A DNA stretch of 64,000 nucleotides from Gracilimonas sp040882225 (GCA_040882225.1 JBBEBR010000022.1:186001-250000); one strand, 5' to 3'; shown: positions 46,168 through 56,267, numbered from the stretch's first letter. A program made the numbers and translations. The notes: generated from the sequence alone by a model not told the origin.

Positions 46168-47610
46168 CTATAAATTCCTCGTTAGAATATCACCTGATTT
46201 CCACAATTGTATTTGTTGATATTCGAGCGTGAAGTAATAATTATCTCTTTGAAGAATATAATTTTCGAAAGGAAAAGATGAGTTTTTGATTTTAGGCAGG
46301 TGGAAATAAAAATTATAATCCGGATCGTTCCGGTCGTAGGCATAAGACCATTGCATGCTGCTTAAGCGTCTGTCGATATACCAGGGAGGACCAAATAAGA
46401 TATAGACCATTCCGGCATCTGTTTTCCAACCTTCTTTGTAGTTTGAAAACTGCTTATTCGCTTCCTCAACCCGCTGATAATACATTGAAATTACATTTCT
46501 TGCGACTCTGGAATCTCTGATATTACGTAACCAAAACCGATCAATCTCTTTTTTCATAGAATCGGGAGATTTTATCGCGAGCAAACTCTCATATTCTTTT
46601 CCATCCATTAAATAATATAGTGGTTCAGCCAGTTCTCGTGTATTTTTTAATGATGGATAATTATCACTTTTTAATGAAAAATCTCTTGCTTTATATAATG
46701 AACCTCGGTTATCAAGATTCTCCGCTACTTCAAACCGGTAATTCCCTTTTTTTAGGTCTGTATAAGCAAATTCAATAAGAACACTTCCGGGTTGATCTAA
46801 GGTTCGGGATGAACTTTGAATTACATCATAGTCTCCAAATTCAATTCCTTTGTAGGATATATTAGAAGGGCTATAATTATTATGGCTCATAGAACGAGCT
46901 ATAGTCGTATCCGAGTTAAATTTTATTAGCCGTGATTCAATTGTTATAGGTTCATCAGGGTCATTATTGGTAACCTGAAAAACAAACTTAATGGTATCAG
47001 TGCCGAGGCTTACATCATAAGTTGTAACGGGATAGAATTCCGATCCTGCAACATCACGATTAGCAAGTATCCGAATATTGGTAATATTGGAATTTTCTTC
47101 TTCAGGATTAGGCAGAAAAGCATCCACAGAACGCACTGTGGTTTTATTTGATGACTGATCTGTTACCGAAACATCTACGGTATATTCTCCGGGGGTAACC
47201 TCAATTTCCCTGTCAAACACATAAATATCTTCACTAAATAAATCCGATGCAGATTCTTTTGTTACTGTGGCCGTGTAACTAATGTTGTCGGCATAATCGG
47301 TAGTTCGGTTTCTATAATTAATCTCAATACCAACCTCAGAAAGTAACTGCCCGTCAACTTCTTTGAAAACTAAACTGTTGTGCACCAAATTTCCTGTAAC
47401 AATAAGTTTTGGCTGGTTTTCTTCATCAATAAGACCGGCAACTTCAACACGGACTTCTGGGTATCCCGGTTCATATTCATATCCAGCACCTCTTTTAATA
47501 TCATCTACATAGGAATTTGAACAGCTAACAAAAAATACAATTAGCAAACTCTGGGAGAGTAAGAGCCACAGCTTTGTTGAACAGCTGTTCTCCGAATTAT
47601 TACTTCGCAT
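46168..47610 (-). CDS. GWxTD-domain lipoprotein
   Basis: A 480-residue lipoprotein with lipobox FFVSC (Cys 30). The naming motif GWKTD lies at 394-398 within NYKEGWKTDAGMVYILFGPP, and the domain runs to about residue 465. The N-terminal part is beta-rich (EINYRNRTTDYADNISYTA and similar), suggesting Ig-like sandwich domains before the GWxTD domain. The family is common in Bacteroidota, Balneolota and relatives, but its role is unknown. It is upstream of the susC gene of pair 3 on the same strand and divergent from pyruvate kinase. Linkage to the SusCD pair is positional only, with a 219-base A/T-rich gap between. Confidence 0.88.
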   Translation of the reverse strand: MRSNNSENSCSTKLWLLLSQSLLIVFFVSCSNSYVDDIKRGAGYEYEPGYPEVRVEVAGLIDEENQPKLIVTGNLVHNSLVFKEVDGQLLSEVGIEINYRNRTTDYADNISYTATVTKESASDLFSEDIYVFDREIEVTPGEYTVDVSVTDQSSNKTTVRSVDAFLPNPEEENSNITNIRILANRDVAGSEFYPVTTYDVSLGTDTIKFVFQVTNNDPDEPITIESRLIKFNSDTTIARSMSHNNYSPSNISYKGIEFGDYDVIQSSSRTLDQPGSVLIEFAYTDLKKGNYRFEVAENLDNRGSLYKARDFSLKSDNYPSLKNTRELAEPLYYLMDGKEYESLLAIKSPDSMKKEIDRFWLRNIRDSRVARNVISMYYQRVEEANKQFSNYKEGWKTDAGMVYILFGPPWYIDRRLSSMQWSYAYDRNDPDYNFYFHLPKIKNSSFPFENYILQRDNYYFTLEYQQIQLWKSGDILTRNL

Positions 47611-47743
47611 GATAATAGGTGCCCTGAATTTTGATTCTTCTTATTTTATTAATGTTTGAAATAAAACAAACATAATGATAACATCATTTAGCATATCTTT
47701 AGTGCAAATAAAAATTTTTCTCACTTATAAATAGTAACTGTTT

Positions 47744-49174
47744 ATGATATCTGCAAGGCGACGAACTAAAATAGTTTGTACCATTGGCCCAAGCTGCAAC
47801 ACTCAAGAACAAATCGAAAACTTATTACTCCATGGAATGAATGTGGCACGCGTAAATTTCTCGCACGGCACCCATGCCGACCACGCCCAGGTAATCAAAT
47901 ACATTCGAAAAGCCGCCCGAAAATACAAGTATAGTGTCCCTGTTTTGATGGATTTGCAAGGCCCGAAAATCCGTGTTGGCATAATGAAGGATGGAGGCAC
48001 ACATTTAGAAGCAGGTTCAGTCATCAATATCATTGCGAAGGATGTGTTAGGTGACGAAAAAACAATTCCCATTGATTATGAAGGACTGATTCAGGAAGCG
48101 GAGATAGGAAATAATATTTTATTGGATGATGGATTACTCGAATTCAAAATCACCGCAAAACATGAAGATTCACTGGAAGCAAAGGTGGTTGTAGGGGGGG
48201 TGTTAAAATCCCGAAAAGGAGTAAACCTACCAAATGTGCGGCTAACCATTCCATCACTTACCGAAAAAGATTTAGTTGATCTGCAGTTTGGAATAGAACA
48301 AGATGTAGACCTGATTGCGTTGTCTTTTGTGCGAAGTGCCGCTGATGTTCGGGATATTATTTCGAGAGTAAGAGCAGCAGGAAGTCAGGCGGGTATCATC
48401 GCTAAAATTGAAAAGCCCGAAGCGCTCGATGTGATAGATGAAATCATTGAAGAATCTGATGGAATTATGGTTGCCCGTGGCGATTTGGGAATCGAAATAC
48501 CGACCGAGCAAGTTCCTGTAGTTCAAAAGATGATTATCGAGAAGTGCAGGAGAGCAGGGAAACCGGTTATTACGGCTACGCAGATGCTCGATTCCATGAT
48601 CACAAATCCACGCCCTACGAGAGCGGAAAGTTCAGATGTAGCCAATGCCGTTCTTGATGGTACAGATGCCGTGATGTTATCCGGGGAAACTGCAGCAGGT
48701 GCTTATCCAAACGAAGCCGTTAATGTAATGGACAGGATTTGCCGGTCTATCGAAGAAAAACCGCAGCTTTACAATAGTTTGGTCTATCGAAAACCAGAAT
48801 GGAAAGAGAAACAGGTTATAGAATCGCTCGCATACTCGTGCGTAACCATTGCCGAAAATGTAGAAGCGAAAGCAATCAGCACCATTACGCATTCTGGAAG
48901 TACCGCCAGAAGAATTGCTAAGTTCAGGCCCACAGTTCCTATTATCGCCTTCACGGAAAGCCGGAAAATACGCCGGCAGCTCAACTTGGTTTGGGGAGTA
49001 TATTCGGTGCGGCTTGATGAACTTTTTGATACCGATTTAAGTGTTAAAATGATGGAAGATTATTTGAAAGACAGCGGCATGGTAAAGAAAGGAGACCGGA
49101 TAATTGTTGCCACAGGAATGCCCATCGCAAAAAGAGGCCGTACAAATATGATAAAAGTAAGTACGATTGAATAA
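47744..49174 (+). CDS. pyk: Pyruvate kinase
   Basis: A 476-residue glycolytic enzyme making pyruvate and ATP from PEP and ADP. Landmarks: TKIVCTIGPSC at the start, NFSHGTHADH (about 36-45), the PK signature region IIAKIEKPEALDVIDEI (about 220-236) and GIMVARGDLGIEIP (about 241-254), followed by ATQMLDSM. The C-terminal domain has THSGSTARRIAKFRP. There is no extra PEP-utilising C-terminal domain. A possible -7-like TATCTTTA lies about 50 bases upstream. It is followed after 108 bases by the SprE-like gene. Confidence 0.97.
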   Translation: MISARRRTKIVCTIGPSCNTQEQIENLLLHGMNVARVNFSHGTHADHAQVIKYIRKAARKYKYSVPVLMDLQGPKIRVGIMKDGGTHLEAGSVINIIAKDVLGDEKTIPIDYEGLIQEAEIGNNILLDDGLLEFKITAKHEDSLEAKVVVGGVLKSRKGVNLPNVRLTIPSLTEKDLVDLQFGIEQDVDLIALSFVRSAADVRDIISRVRAAGSQAGIIAKIEKPEALDVIDEIIEESDGIMVARGDLGIEIPTEQVPVVQKMIIEKCRRAGKPVITATQMLDSMITNPRPTRAESSDVANAVLDGTDAVMLSGETAAGAYPNEAVNVMDRICRSIEEKPQLYNSLVYRKPEWKEKQVIESLAYSCVTIAENVEAKAISTITHSGSTARRIAKFRPTVPIIAFTESRKIRRQLNLVWGVYSVRLDELFDTDLSVKMMEDYLKDSGMVKKGDRIIVATGMPIAKRGRTNMIKVSTIE

Positions 49175-49282
49175 TCAAAAGCGTTAGTGTAGCTAAGATT
49201 GATCTGGCGTTGAAATCTCAACAACATTTGAATCCACAACCTGAACAGAGTACCTTTAAAAAAATTCTACAGATTTAACTTC

Positions 49283-52012
49283 ATGCCCAGGCTGATATTT
49301 TTCCTCATTATTTTGATCTTTACTACAGGTTGCAAAACCACGATGCAATCTAACTGGAGAAATTTCAATGCCTATTACAATACATTTTATAACGCCAAAG
49401 AGAGTTACAATGCAGGGCTGAAAAAAAACCTGGGGCAACCGCGAGATTACAACCCTCTTCAGCCAATCAGGATTCATGAAAAACCGGTAAACGCCGGAGT
49501 TCAGGAATTCGATAAAGCTATTGAGAAGGGAGCGGATGTTCTTCGTAAATATGAAGATTCTAAGTGGGTGGATGATGCCCTGGAGCTTATCGGGAAGTCC
49601 TACTATTTTAAGCAAGAATATTTTTCAGCCGATCAAAAATTTAAAGAACTTTTTGTTACTTCCAATAACCCAAAGCTGGAACAGGAAGCTCTTGTGTGGC
49701 AAGGCCGGGTTTTACTTGATATGGAGCTCTATAATGAAGGCGTTTCCTTCTTGACTGAACAACTCGCCCTGTTTGATGAAGAATTAAACAAAAGCAGCCG
49801 TGCCGAAATGCACGCCTTGTTAGCTCAACATTACGTAAAGCTGGAGAGCTGGGAATTAGCGCGACAGGAATTATCCGCCGCACTTCCGAATCTCGCTAAG
49901 AAAGAATACAGAGAACGTGGATATTTTCTTTTAGGCCAAATTTACGAGCGCCTGGAAGACATTCCCTCAGCTTTCGAAGCTTATAATAATGTGCAGAATC
50001 ATTATTCGGAGTATCGTCTACAATATCTTGCTAAAAGAAAAACAGCAGAAGTTGCTCGGGATTTAGAGCGCTATGGAGTGGCTTCATCTATTTTCAATGA
50101 TATGGTGCGTGACGATAAAAACATTGAATACAAATCAGAACTTGACTTCGAATTAGCACAAACCGAGCAAAGAAGAGGTAACTATGAACGTGCAGAAGCT
50201 GTTTATAAAAGTCTTTTGCGGAATCAGCTTAGCAAGCCAACCCCTGAAATTGCAGCAAGAACCTATTACGGTTTAGCGGAAATATATCGTTACGATTACG
50301 ACGATTTCTCATTGGCTGCCACCTATTATGATTCCGCAGCGCAAAAAAATGTGGCATCAGAAAAGTTGCCGGAAGGTTTTGCTGCCTCAGAATTGGCCGA
50401 TTCCTTTGGAGATTATGCCCGTATCAAAAATGAAATGGCTTTGAAAGACAGTTTGCTTTGGCTGGGCCAGCTTTCACCCGAAAAATTTGATTCAGTGATA
50501 GCGGAATTAAGGGTGAAAAAGATAGCTGAATTAGAAGAGTTGAGGCGACAAAATGAAAATCAACAAAATACCGTGGTTAATGTTAATCAGGAGGCTGAAG
50601 AAGAGGATGCCACAAGCCTAAGAAATGGTTTTTTGAACTCTGATAATCCGGCACTTCAGCAAAATGCCAAAATGCAATTCTTAGCTATTTGGGGTGATCG
50701 CCCGCTTGCAGATAATTGGCGGGTAAGCAGTATGATTAGGTCGTCCCGTTCTTCGAATGGCGATGATGAAGAGGGAGAAGGTGAAACTTTTGCAGAGAGT
50801 GGAAATGCCAGTCGGCAAATGGTAGAAATTGATTTAAGTGGTATTCCTTTCACAGAACATGAGCAGGACTCTGTACGCAAGCAGATTGCCACTCATCAGT
50901 ATCAGTTGGGGAATTTGTTTTTTCTATCGCTGAATATGCCTGATAGCGCCGCCTATTATTTCAAAAAAGCGGTAGAAAATCCTTCGCGGGATAATATTAA
51001 TGTGCTGTCGCTTTACTCTCTGTCCGAATTGTATTCTATAGAAGAAGATGAAGCACAGTCGCGAAAATATGCTGATCATTTAATTGAAGAGTATCCGGCA
51101 TCAGATTATGCCCGTCGGCTCGGGGAGCGTTTTGGTATAGAGCTAACAATTTTGGATGAATCGGCTGAAATCGATCCAATGCAGATTCATAACGCAATTA
51201 TGGATCAGGATTCAATTTCCACAACAGAGAAAGCAGAAAAACTGAAACAATTTGCTGTCAATTTTAAAGAGCATAAACTTGCGCCTGAAGCTCAGTACAA
51301 TGCTATTAAATTATATATGGAATCGGGTACTCAGGATTCTTTGTATGAAGAAAAAGTAGACAGCTGGATGAAAGAGAATGAAAAGTGGGAAGAGCAACAG
51401 GAAGCGTTTCAGGTGCAGCAAGACACCGCCCAGTCGATGCTGGCAGATACTACGCTCACCGAAGCTGAGAGAACCGATTTGACAGCTATCACAGATTCTT
51501 CTCTTACTCATCCTGATTTCACCCTGATATTTCCATATACCGGTGCTGAATGGGACAGTGCCCGCGCCGCTATTGATACGTTTCTTGAATCTTTTCAAAA
51601 TACCAGATTTGATAATTCAGTACGGAAACTTCAGCAGGAACTGGAACTTTCGGGGGATAGAATTGCAGGAATGGAGAAAGCGGAAGAGCCGGAAATACTC
51701 ACCGAAGCAAAAGAAGGATATACGAGCTGTTCCGATTTGGAAGCGGAGCTGGAAATTCGTGGAGGAATGGAACAGTTTCTTGGATCCATCGAATTGCCAG
51801 GAAAAATGGAAATCCCTGAAATTACCTACGAGTTTTTGGTGAATCAGCGAGGCATAATTGACGAGTTTACTCTCATCACAGATTTAGTTCCAGAGAATAT
51901 AAACGCTGCTTTTGAAACTGCTTTCGAATCTTCCCTCAGTTTTGAACCTGTTTTGGAAGAAGGGCAGGCTGTTGCCGTACAATGCGAAGTTACTTTCCCT
52001 CTTAAAAATTAA
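49283..52012 (+). CDS. SprE/PorW-like TPR lipoprotein with TonB-C-like C-terminus
   Basis: A 909-residue lipoprotein, lipobox FTTGC (Cys 17). Directly after the lipid anchor comes QSNWRNFNAYYNTFYNAKE, the opening seen in SprE/PorW proteins linked to type IX secretion and gliding. A long series of TPR-type helices fills about 60-400 and 540-650. The last 65 residues (ITYEFLVNQRGIIDEFTL to VAVQCEVTFPLKN) resemble a TonB C-terminal domain. It probably sits at the periplasmic face of the outer membrane. Role in type IX secretion is inferred from the N-terminal resemblance; other T9SS genes are not in the window. Confidence 0.75.
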   Translation: MPRLIFFLIILIFTTGCKTTMQSNWRNFNAYYNTFYNAKESYNAGLKKNLGQPRDYNPLQPIRIHEKPVNAGVQEFDKAIEKGADVLRKYEDSKWVDDALELIGKSYYFKQEYFSADQKFKELFVTSNNPKLEQEALVWQGRVLLDMELYNEGVSFLTEQLALFDEELNKSSRAEMHALLAQHYVKLESWELARQELSAALPNLAKKEYRERGYFLLGQIYERLEDIPSAFEAYNNVQNHYSEYRLQYLAKRKTAEVARDLERYGVASSIFNDMVRDDKNIEYKSELDFELAQTEQRRGNYERAEAVYKSLLRNQLSKPTPEIAARTYYGLAEIYRYDYDDFSLAATYYDSAAQKNVASEKLPEGFAASELADSFGDYARIKNEMALKDSLLWLGQLSPEKFDSVIAELRVKKIAELEELRRQNENQQNTVVNVNQEAEEEDATSLRNGFLNSDNPALQQNAKMQFLAIWGDRPLADNWRVSSMIRSSRSSNGDDEEGEGETFAESGNASRQMVEIDLSGIPFTEHEQDSVRKQIATHQYQLGNLFFLSLNMPDSAAYYFKKAVENPSRDNINVLSLYSLSELYSIEEDEAQSRKYADHLIEEYPASDYARRLGERFGIELTILDESAEIDPMQIHNAIMDQDSISTTEKAEKLKQFAVNFKEHKLAPEAQYNAIKLYMESGTQDSLYEEKVDSWMKENEKWEEQQEAFQVQQDTAQSMLADTTLTEAERTDLTAITDSSLTHPDFTLIFPYTGAEWDSARAAIDTFLESFQNTRFDNSVRKLQQELELSGDRIAGMEKAEEPEILTEAKEGYTSCSDLEAELEIRGGMEQFLGSIELPGKMEIPEITYEFLVNQRGIIDEFTLITDLVPENINAAFETAFESSLSFEPVLEEGQAVAVQCEVTFPLKN

Positions 52013-52023
52013 AAACCTGCATT

Positions 52024-53055
52024 TTAATGGTGTGGTAATCCTTTTTTAATGGATTTCACCAATCCGGGGCCTTCAAAAATTAACCCGGTATAAATTTGCA
52101 ACAGGTTAGCTCCGGCATTCAGTTTTTCTAAGGCGGCTTGGGCGCTGTCAATTCCACCCACCCCAATTATTGGCTTTCCCTCGCCTAAAATATCCCTGAG
52201 TGTACGCACAACTTCGGTACTTCTTTTTTGGATAGCTCTTCCGCTTAATCCGCCATTTCCAATGCGTTCTAACATTTCTGCACTTGCAGTTAAATTTTGT
52301 CGGGATGATGAAGTATTCGTCGCAACATATCCCGAAACCTGATAATCCTCACAAATATTAACAAGCTTCTCAAGGGAAGGCCGGGGAGTATCTACCGAGA
52401 ATTTTATAAGTGTGGGTTTGCGATTATTTTGTTGGGGATTAAGAGCTTCGAGTAAATCATTAAGCGCGGACGGATCTTCAAACGTTTTTCCTTCACCAGT
52501 ATTTGGGCAGGAAATATTCACCGTAATGTAATCGGCAACCGGTTGAGCTTTTTCATAGCTGTACAGGTAATCCTCAAGCGCGGCATCCCCATGAATGCTC
52601 GCATCGTTGGTTTTAGCGATATTCACCCCGAGCGGAATGTCAGTTTTGATCTTCGCAAGCCGGCTTACAATTTCATCAGCTCCTTCGTTGTTCAAACCCA
52701 TTCGGTTTATAATGGAATTATCCTGAGGGAGGCGAAAAGCTCTCGGTTTTTTGTTGCCGGCAGAAGTCCTCGCGGTTATGCTTCCCACTTCAACAAAGCC
52801 AAAACCCAGTGATTGCATCGCCAAAGGCATGGTTCCGTTTTTGTCGAAGCCAGCGGCAAGGCCAACAGGATTTGGAAATTTCAGCCCAAAAAATTCCTGT
52901 TCTAATCCATCGTTGCTGCTGTCAAAGAAAGCGGAAGCAAGCTTTTGTAAGAACGGAGAATTGTTCGTTTTTGACGCCAGAGAAATAGCAAGCTCATGGG
53001 CTTCTTCGGCATCTGTTCTGAAAAGAAATGGTTTTAGGAGATGTTGATAACTCAT
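52024..53055 (-). CDS. pyrD: Dihydroorotate dehydrogenase (quinone), class 2
   Basis: A 343-residue FMN enzyme of pyrimidine synthesis, attached to the inner membrane and using quinone. Class-2 features are the N-terminal amphipathic helix (MSYQHLLKPFLFRTDAEEAH) and the phrases FPNPVGLAAGFDKNG (about 59-73), EVGSITARTS, RMGLNNEGADEI and GVGGIDSAQAALEKLNAGANLLQIYTG, given here by key segments. The catalytic Ser region is VNISCPNTGEG (about 178-188). I chose the ATG at 53055; the frame reaches a TTG at 53082. Divergent from pabB with about 67 bases between start codons. Confidence 0.95.
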   Translation of the reverse strand: MSYQHLLKPFLFRTDAEEAHELAISLASKTNNSPFLQKLASAFFDSSNDGLEQEFFGLKFPNPVGLAAGFDKNGTMPLAMQSLGFGFVEVGSITARTSAGNKKPRAFRLPQDNSIINRMGLNNEGADEIVSRLAKIKTDIPLGVNIAKTNDASIHGDAALEDYLYSYEKAQPVADYITVNISCPNTGEGKTFEDPSALNDLLEALNPQQNNRKPTLIKFSVDTPRPSLEKLVNICEDYQVSGYVATNTSSSRQNLTASAEMLERIGNGGLSGRAIQKRSTEVVRTLRDILGEGKPIIGVGGIDSAQAALEKLNAGANLLQIYTGLIFEGPGLVKSIKKGLPHH

Positions 53056-53122
53056 ACCATCAAAATAGGAAAAAACGTTCAAAAATAGTGAAAGAAGCCT
53101 TATACTCGTTTGCTACTAATCT

Positions 53123-54403
53123 ATGGAAAAATCACAGGCAAACATATCATATTTGGTGCAGCATCTTCGGGAAAAGGGCGCGGTGATGTTGCTGGAATCT
53201 CAGATGCGCGGCCATTCAGCGAGTAAGAAATCTTATATAGCGGGAATGCCTTCCGCGTGGATAAAAGCTTTTGGTAATGAAATTGAAGTGATGGAAGGCG
53301 GCATCACCCAAAGAAAAAAACAGAATCCCTGGGAAGCACTCAAACAATTTCGCCAAAAACATAAGGACTGGCTTTTTGGTTATTTCGGCTACGATTTAAA
53401 GAACTTTGTGGAAGACTTAAATTCTGATCATGAAGATTTAACCGGCGCACCAGATTTATTTTTCATGAAACCGGAGCTTCTTTTTGAAGTGGATGAAGAT
53501 TCAACTATTTGGGCTATAAAAGGAGAGTTTCCTGTTCATTCGAATGGAAGAAAGTCATCCTCGAGCTTCGATTTGAAGCTTTCCCACCAGATATCAAAAT
53601 CGGACTACTTGAAGTTAGTAGAGCAGGCTCAGAGTGACATTTACGAAGGCGATTATTACGAAATCAATTTATCCCACCCGCTGATTTTTGATTTCGATGG
53701 AGATTCATGGCCTCTGTATCAGAAAATGAAATCAGCTGGCCCAGTACCTTTCGGTGGTTATTTTAGTGTTGATGACTTTGCCATTTGCTGCTCCTCTCCA
53801 GAACGCTTTTTGGCGAAGAAAGGAAAAACAGTTTGGTCGCAACCGATAAAAGGAACGGCTTCCAGAACAAAAGGCGCTGACGAAAAGCAGATCATTCAAA
53901 AATTATTAGATTCCGAAAAAGAGCGCGCCGAAAACCTGATGATTGTTGATTTGGTAAGAAATGATTTAAGCCGAATTGCCAAAAAAGGAAGTGTCCGGGT
54001 TCGGAATCTTTTTGAGATTCAAACTTTCGAGACGGTTCACCAAATGGTATCGACCGTGGAGTGTGAAGTGGAAGAAGCCATCGATCCGATAGAGCTTATA
54101 AAAACTTGCTTCCCAATGGGTTCTATGACGGGCGCGCCAAAAATCGCGGCAATGAAAGCCATTGAGAAGCTTGAAAATTACAGAAGAGGCATTTATTCTG
54201 GCGCAATGGGATATATAGCACCCAATGGTGATTTCGATTTTAACGTGCTCATAAGAACCTCCATCATAAAAAATCAGAAACTGGTTTATCCTGCGGGAGG
54301 AGCCATCACCAGCGATTCCGATCCCTTAGCCGAATGGGAGGAAACCTTGACAAAAGCGAGAGCTCTCACAAACATAAAAGAGAAAGTTGATAGCCCCGAA
54401 TGA
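53123..54403 (+). CDS. pabB: Aminodeoxychorismate synthase component I
   Basis: A 426-residue chorismate-binding enzyme of folate synthesis. The PIKGT motif (about residues 250-254; WSQPIKGTASR) with a lysine is the mark of PabB, in contrast to the alanine of TrpE (PIAGT). Further landmarks are the C-terminal LMIVDLVRNDLSRIAKKGSV, PMGSMTGAPKIAAM and RGIYSGAMGYIAPNG. The start at 53123 gives a protein of normal length. It is followed closely by the AAA ATPase gene. A glutamine amidotransferase partner (PabA) is not in the window. Confidence 0.93.
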   Translation: MEKSQANISYLVQHLREKGAVMLLESQMRGHSASKKSYIAGMPSAWIKAFGNEIEVMEGGITQRKKQNPWEALKQFRQKHKDWLFGYFGYDLKNFVEDLNSDHEDLTGAPDLFFMKPELLFEVDEDSTIWAIKGEFPVHSNGRKSSSSFDLKLSHQISKSDYLKLVEQAQSDIYEGDYYEINLSHPLIFDFDGDSWPLYQKMKSAGPVPFGGYFSVDDFAICCSSPERFLAKKGKTVWSQPIKGTASRTKGADEKQIIQKLLDSEKERAENLMIVDLVRNDLSRIAKKGSVRVRNLFEIQTFETVHQMVSTVECEVEEAIDPIELIKTCFPMGSMTGAPKIAAMKAIEKLENYRRGIYSGAMGYIAPNGDFDFNVLIRTSIIKNQKLVYPAGGAITSDSDPLAEWEETLTKARALTNIKEKVDSPE

Positions 54404-54463
54404 AGAAAGTTAGAACGGGGTTAATTGAACACAATCGTAAGATCAAACAGAGGTAATTTAGGT

Positions 54464-55954
54464 ATGAAGGCCAATACAATTGGAGAGTTGAAAAAAAGCG
54501 GGTGGAAATCTGTTTCGGTAAAGGACGAGCTCCGGCGAAATATGATCAATAAAATTCGGGCTAAAGAAGAGCTTTTCCCTGGGATTTTAGGTTACGATAA
54601 AACCGTGCTTCCTCAAATTCAGCACGCACTGCTTTCCCGGCACGACATGATTTTACTCGGATTAAGAGGTCAGGCGAAAACCAGAATTTTGCGTCTGCTG
54701 GTTAATTTTCTGGATGAATATATACCGATTGTAACAGGTTCTGAAGTGAATGATGACCCCTTCAATCCTTTGTCGAAATTTGCCAAAGATTTAATCGCAG
54801 AAAAAGGAGACGAAACTCCCATCGATTGGCTGCACCGTTCTTTTCGATATGGTGAGAAACTTGCAACACCCGATACCACCGTAGCCGATTTAATCGGGGA
54901 TATTGATCCTATAAAAGCCGCAACTCAAAAACTGGCTCTCGCTGATCAAAATGTGATTAATTTCGGGCTCATTCCCCGCACAAACAGAGGTATTTTCGTG
55001 ATCAATGAATTGCCTGATTTACAGCCGAGAATACAAGTTTCGCTGCTCAATATTATGCAGGAAAGAGATATTCAGATTCGTGGTTTCAATGTGAGAATTC
55101 CCCTTGATGTGGCGATGGCTTTTTCAGCTAATCCCGAAGATTATACAAACCGCGGAAATATCATCACCCCGCTAAAAGACAGAATTGATGCTCAAATCAT
55201 TACTCATTATCCAAAAGAAGTCGGGATTGGGGTGAGCATCACCAAGCAGGAAGCGTGGCAGGAAAGAGAATCAGGAATCAAAATTCATATCCCGGAACCA
55301 TTCAGAGTTATCATTGAAGAATCAGCATTCGAAGCACGCACTTCCGAGTATGTTGATCAGAAAAGTGGGGTTTCCACCCGCATGACGATAACCGCGCTCG
55401 AACAGGCGGTTTCATCAGCCGAACGGCGCGCCATCCTCAATAATGAAAAATCCGAAATACTTCGCATCGCAGACCTATACCATATGGTTCCGGCTTTAAC
55501 CGGGAAAATGGAGTTGGTTTATGAAGGTGAACAGGAAGGCGCTATAAGTGTTGCCAAGCATATTTTGGGGAAAGCGATCAACAAAACCTTTCGGAACCAC
55601 TTTCCCAATCCGCAGAGTAAATCGGAAGAGAAAAAAACGGTTTATAAAGAAGTGACAGACTGGTTCGCAAAAGGCAATGAAATTAATATATCGGATACGC
55701 TCTCAACTAAAGAATACGAGAAAGCGCTTGCCTCTGTAAATGGCTTGGAGAAAATCGTAAAAAAACACGCTAATAGTATAGTAAAAGCCGAAAAATTTGT
55801 ATGGATGGATCTTGTGCTCGAAGCCTTGCATCAAAATTCTATGCTAAGCAAACAGGATATGGATGATCAATCTCGATACTCGGATATGATCGGTTCGATG
55901 TTCTCTTCTTTTGGGGATATGGGGGAAGAAGGATTTGATGAATTTGAGTTGTAA
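54464..55954 (+). CDS. Magnesium chelatase subunit I-like AAA+ ATPase
   Basis: A 496-residue AAA+ ATPase of the ChlI/BchI-like group found widely in bacteria without chlorophyll. The P-loop is GLRGQAKTR (about 66-74), unusual in having Arg after the Lys-Thr. Other pieces are VINELPDLQPRIQVSLLNIMQERDIQIRG (sections about 180-208), Walker-B-like INELPD and sensor AFSANPEDYTNRG. I chose ATG 54464 (AGGT shortly upstream) over a TTG at 54425. Such ATPases usually work with a VWA-domain partner, but none is adjacent here. The role is unknown; a chaperone-like insertion function is inferred. Confidence 0.8.
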   Translation: MKANTIGELKKSGWKSVSVKDELRRNMINKIRAKEELFPGILGYDKTVLPQIQHALLSRHDMILLGLRGQAKTRILRLLVNFLDEYIPIVTGSEVNDDPFNPLSKFAKDLIAEKGDETPIDWLHRSFRYGEKLATPDTTVADLIGDIDPIKAATQKLALADQNVINFGLIPRTNRGIFVINELPDLQPRIQVSLLNIMQERDIQIRGFNVRIPLDVAMAFSANPEDYTNRGNIITPLKDRIDAQIITHYPKEVGIGVSITKQEAWQERESGIKIHIPEPFRVIIEESAFEARTSEYVDQKSGVSTRMTITALEQAVSSAERRAILNNEKSEILRIADLYHMVPALTGKMELVYEGEQEGAISVAKHILGKAINKTFRNHFPNPQSKSEEKKTVYKEVTDWFAKGNEINISDTLSTKEYEKALASVNGLEKIVKKHANSIVKAEKFVWMDLVLEALHQNSMLSKQDMDDQSRYSDMIGSMFSSFGDMGEEGFDEFEL

Positions 55955-56025
55955 AATACATTGAATTCACGCACAGATAACCGTATATTTAAAGCCTTTG
56001 CAAATTTCAAGGAAGCAACAAGATT

Positions 56026-56241
56026 ATGAAAAAAGGAATTCATCCAGATTATAAAGAAATCACCGTAATGATGAGTGATGGAACGGAAGTAAAAACCCGC
56101 AGCACAATGAATGCCAAAGATGGCGTTTATCGTAGCGAGGTTGATTCAAAGAATCATCCGTTTTACACCAAAAGCAACACATTTACAAGTGCTGATGGCC
56201 GTATTGATCGCTTTAAGCGCATGTACGGTAACAAAAAGTAA
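56026..56241 (+). CDS. rpmE2: 50S ribosomal protein bL31 (cysteine-free type)
   Basis: A 71-residue ribosomal protein. It starts MKKGIHPDYKEITV and has the typical NHPFYTKSNTFTSADGRIDR with FKRMYGNKK at the end. The zinc-binding cysteines of type A are absent (the usual CSC is SDG), so this is the C-minus form, which is zinc-independent. Followed by a terminator at 56268-56298. It stands apart from the neighbouring operons with about 70 bases on each side. Confidence 0.94.
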   Translation: MKKGIHPDYKEITVMMSDGTEVKTRSTMNAKDGVYRSEVDSKNHPFYTKSNTFTSADGRIDRFKRMYGNKK

Positions 56242-56267
56242 TGTAGTGTGCCAACGCTAAAATTTTG

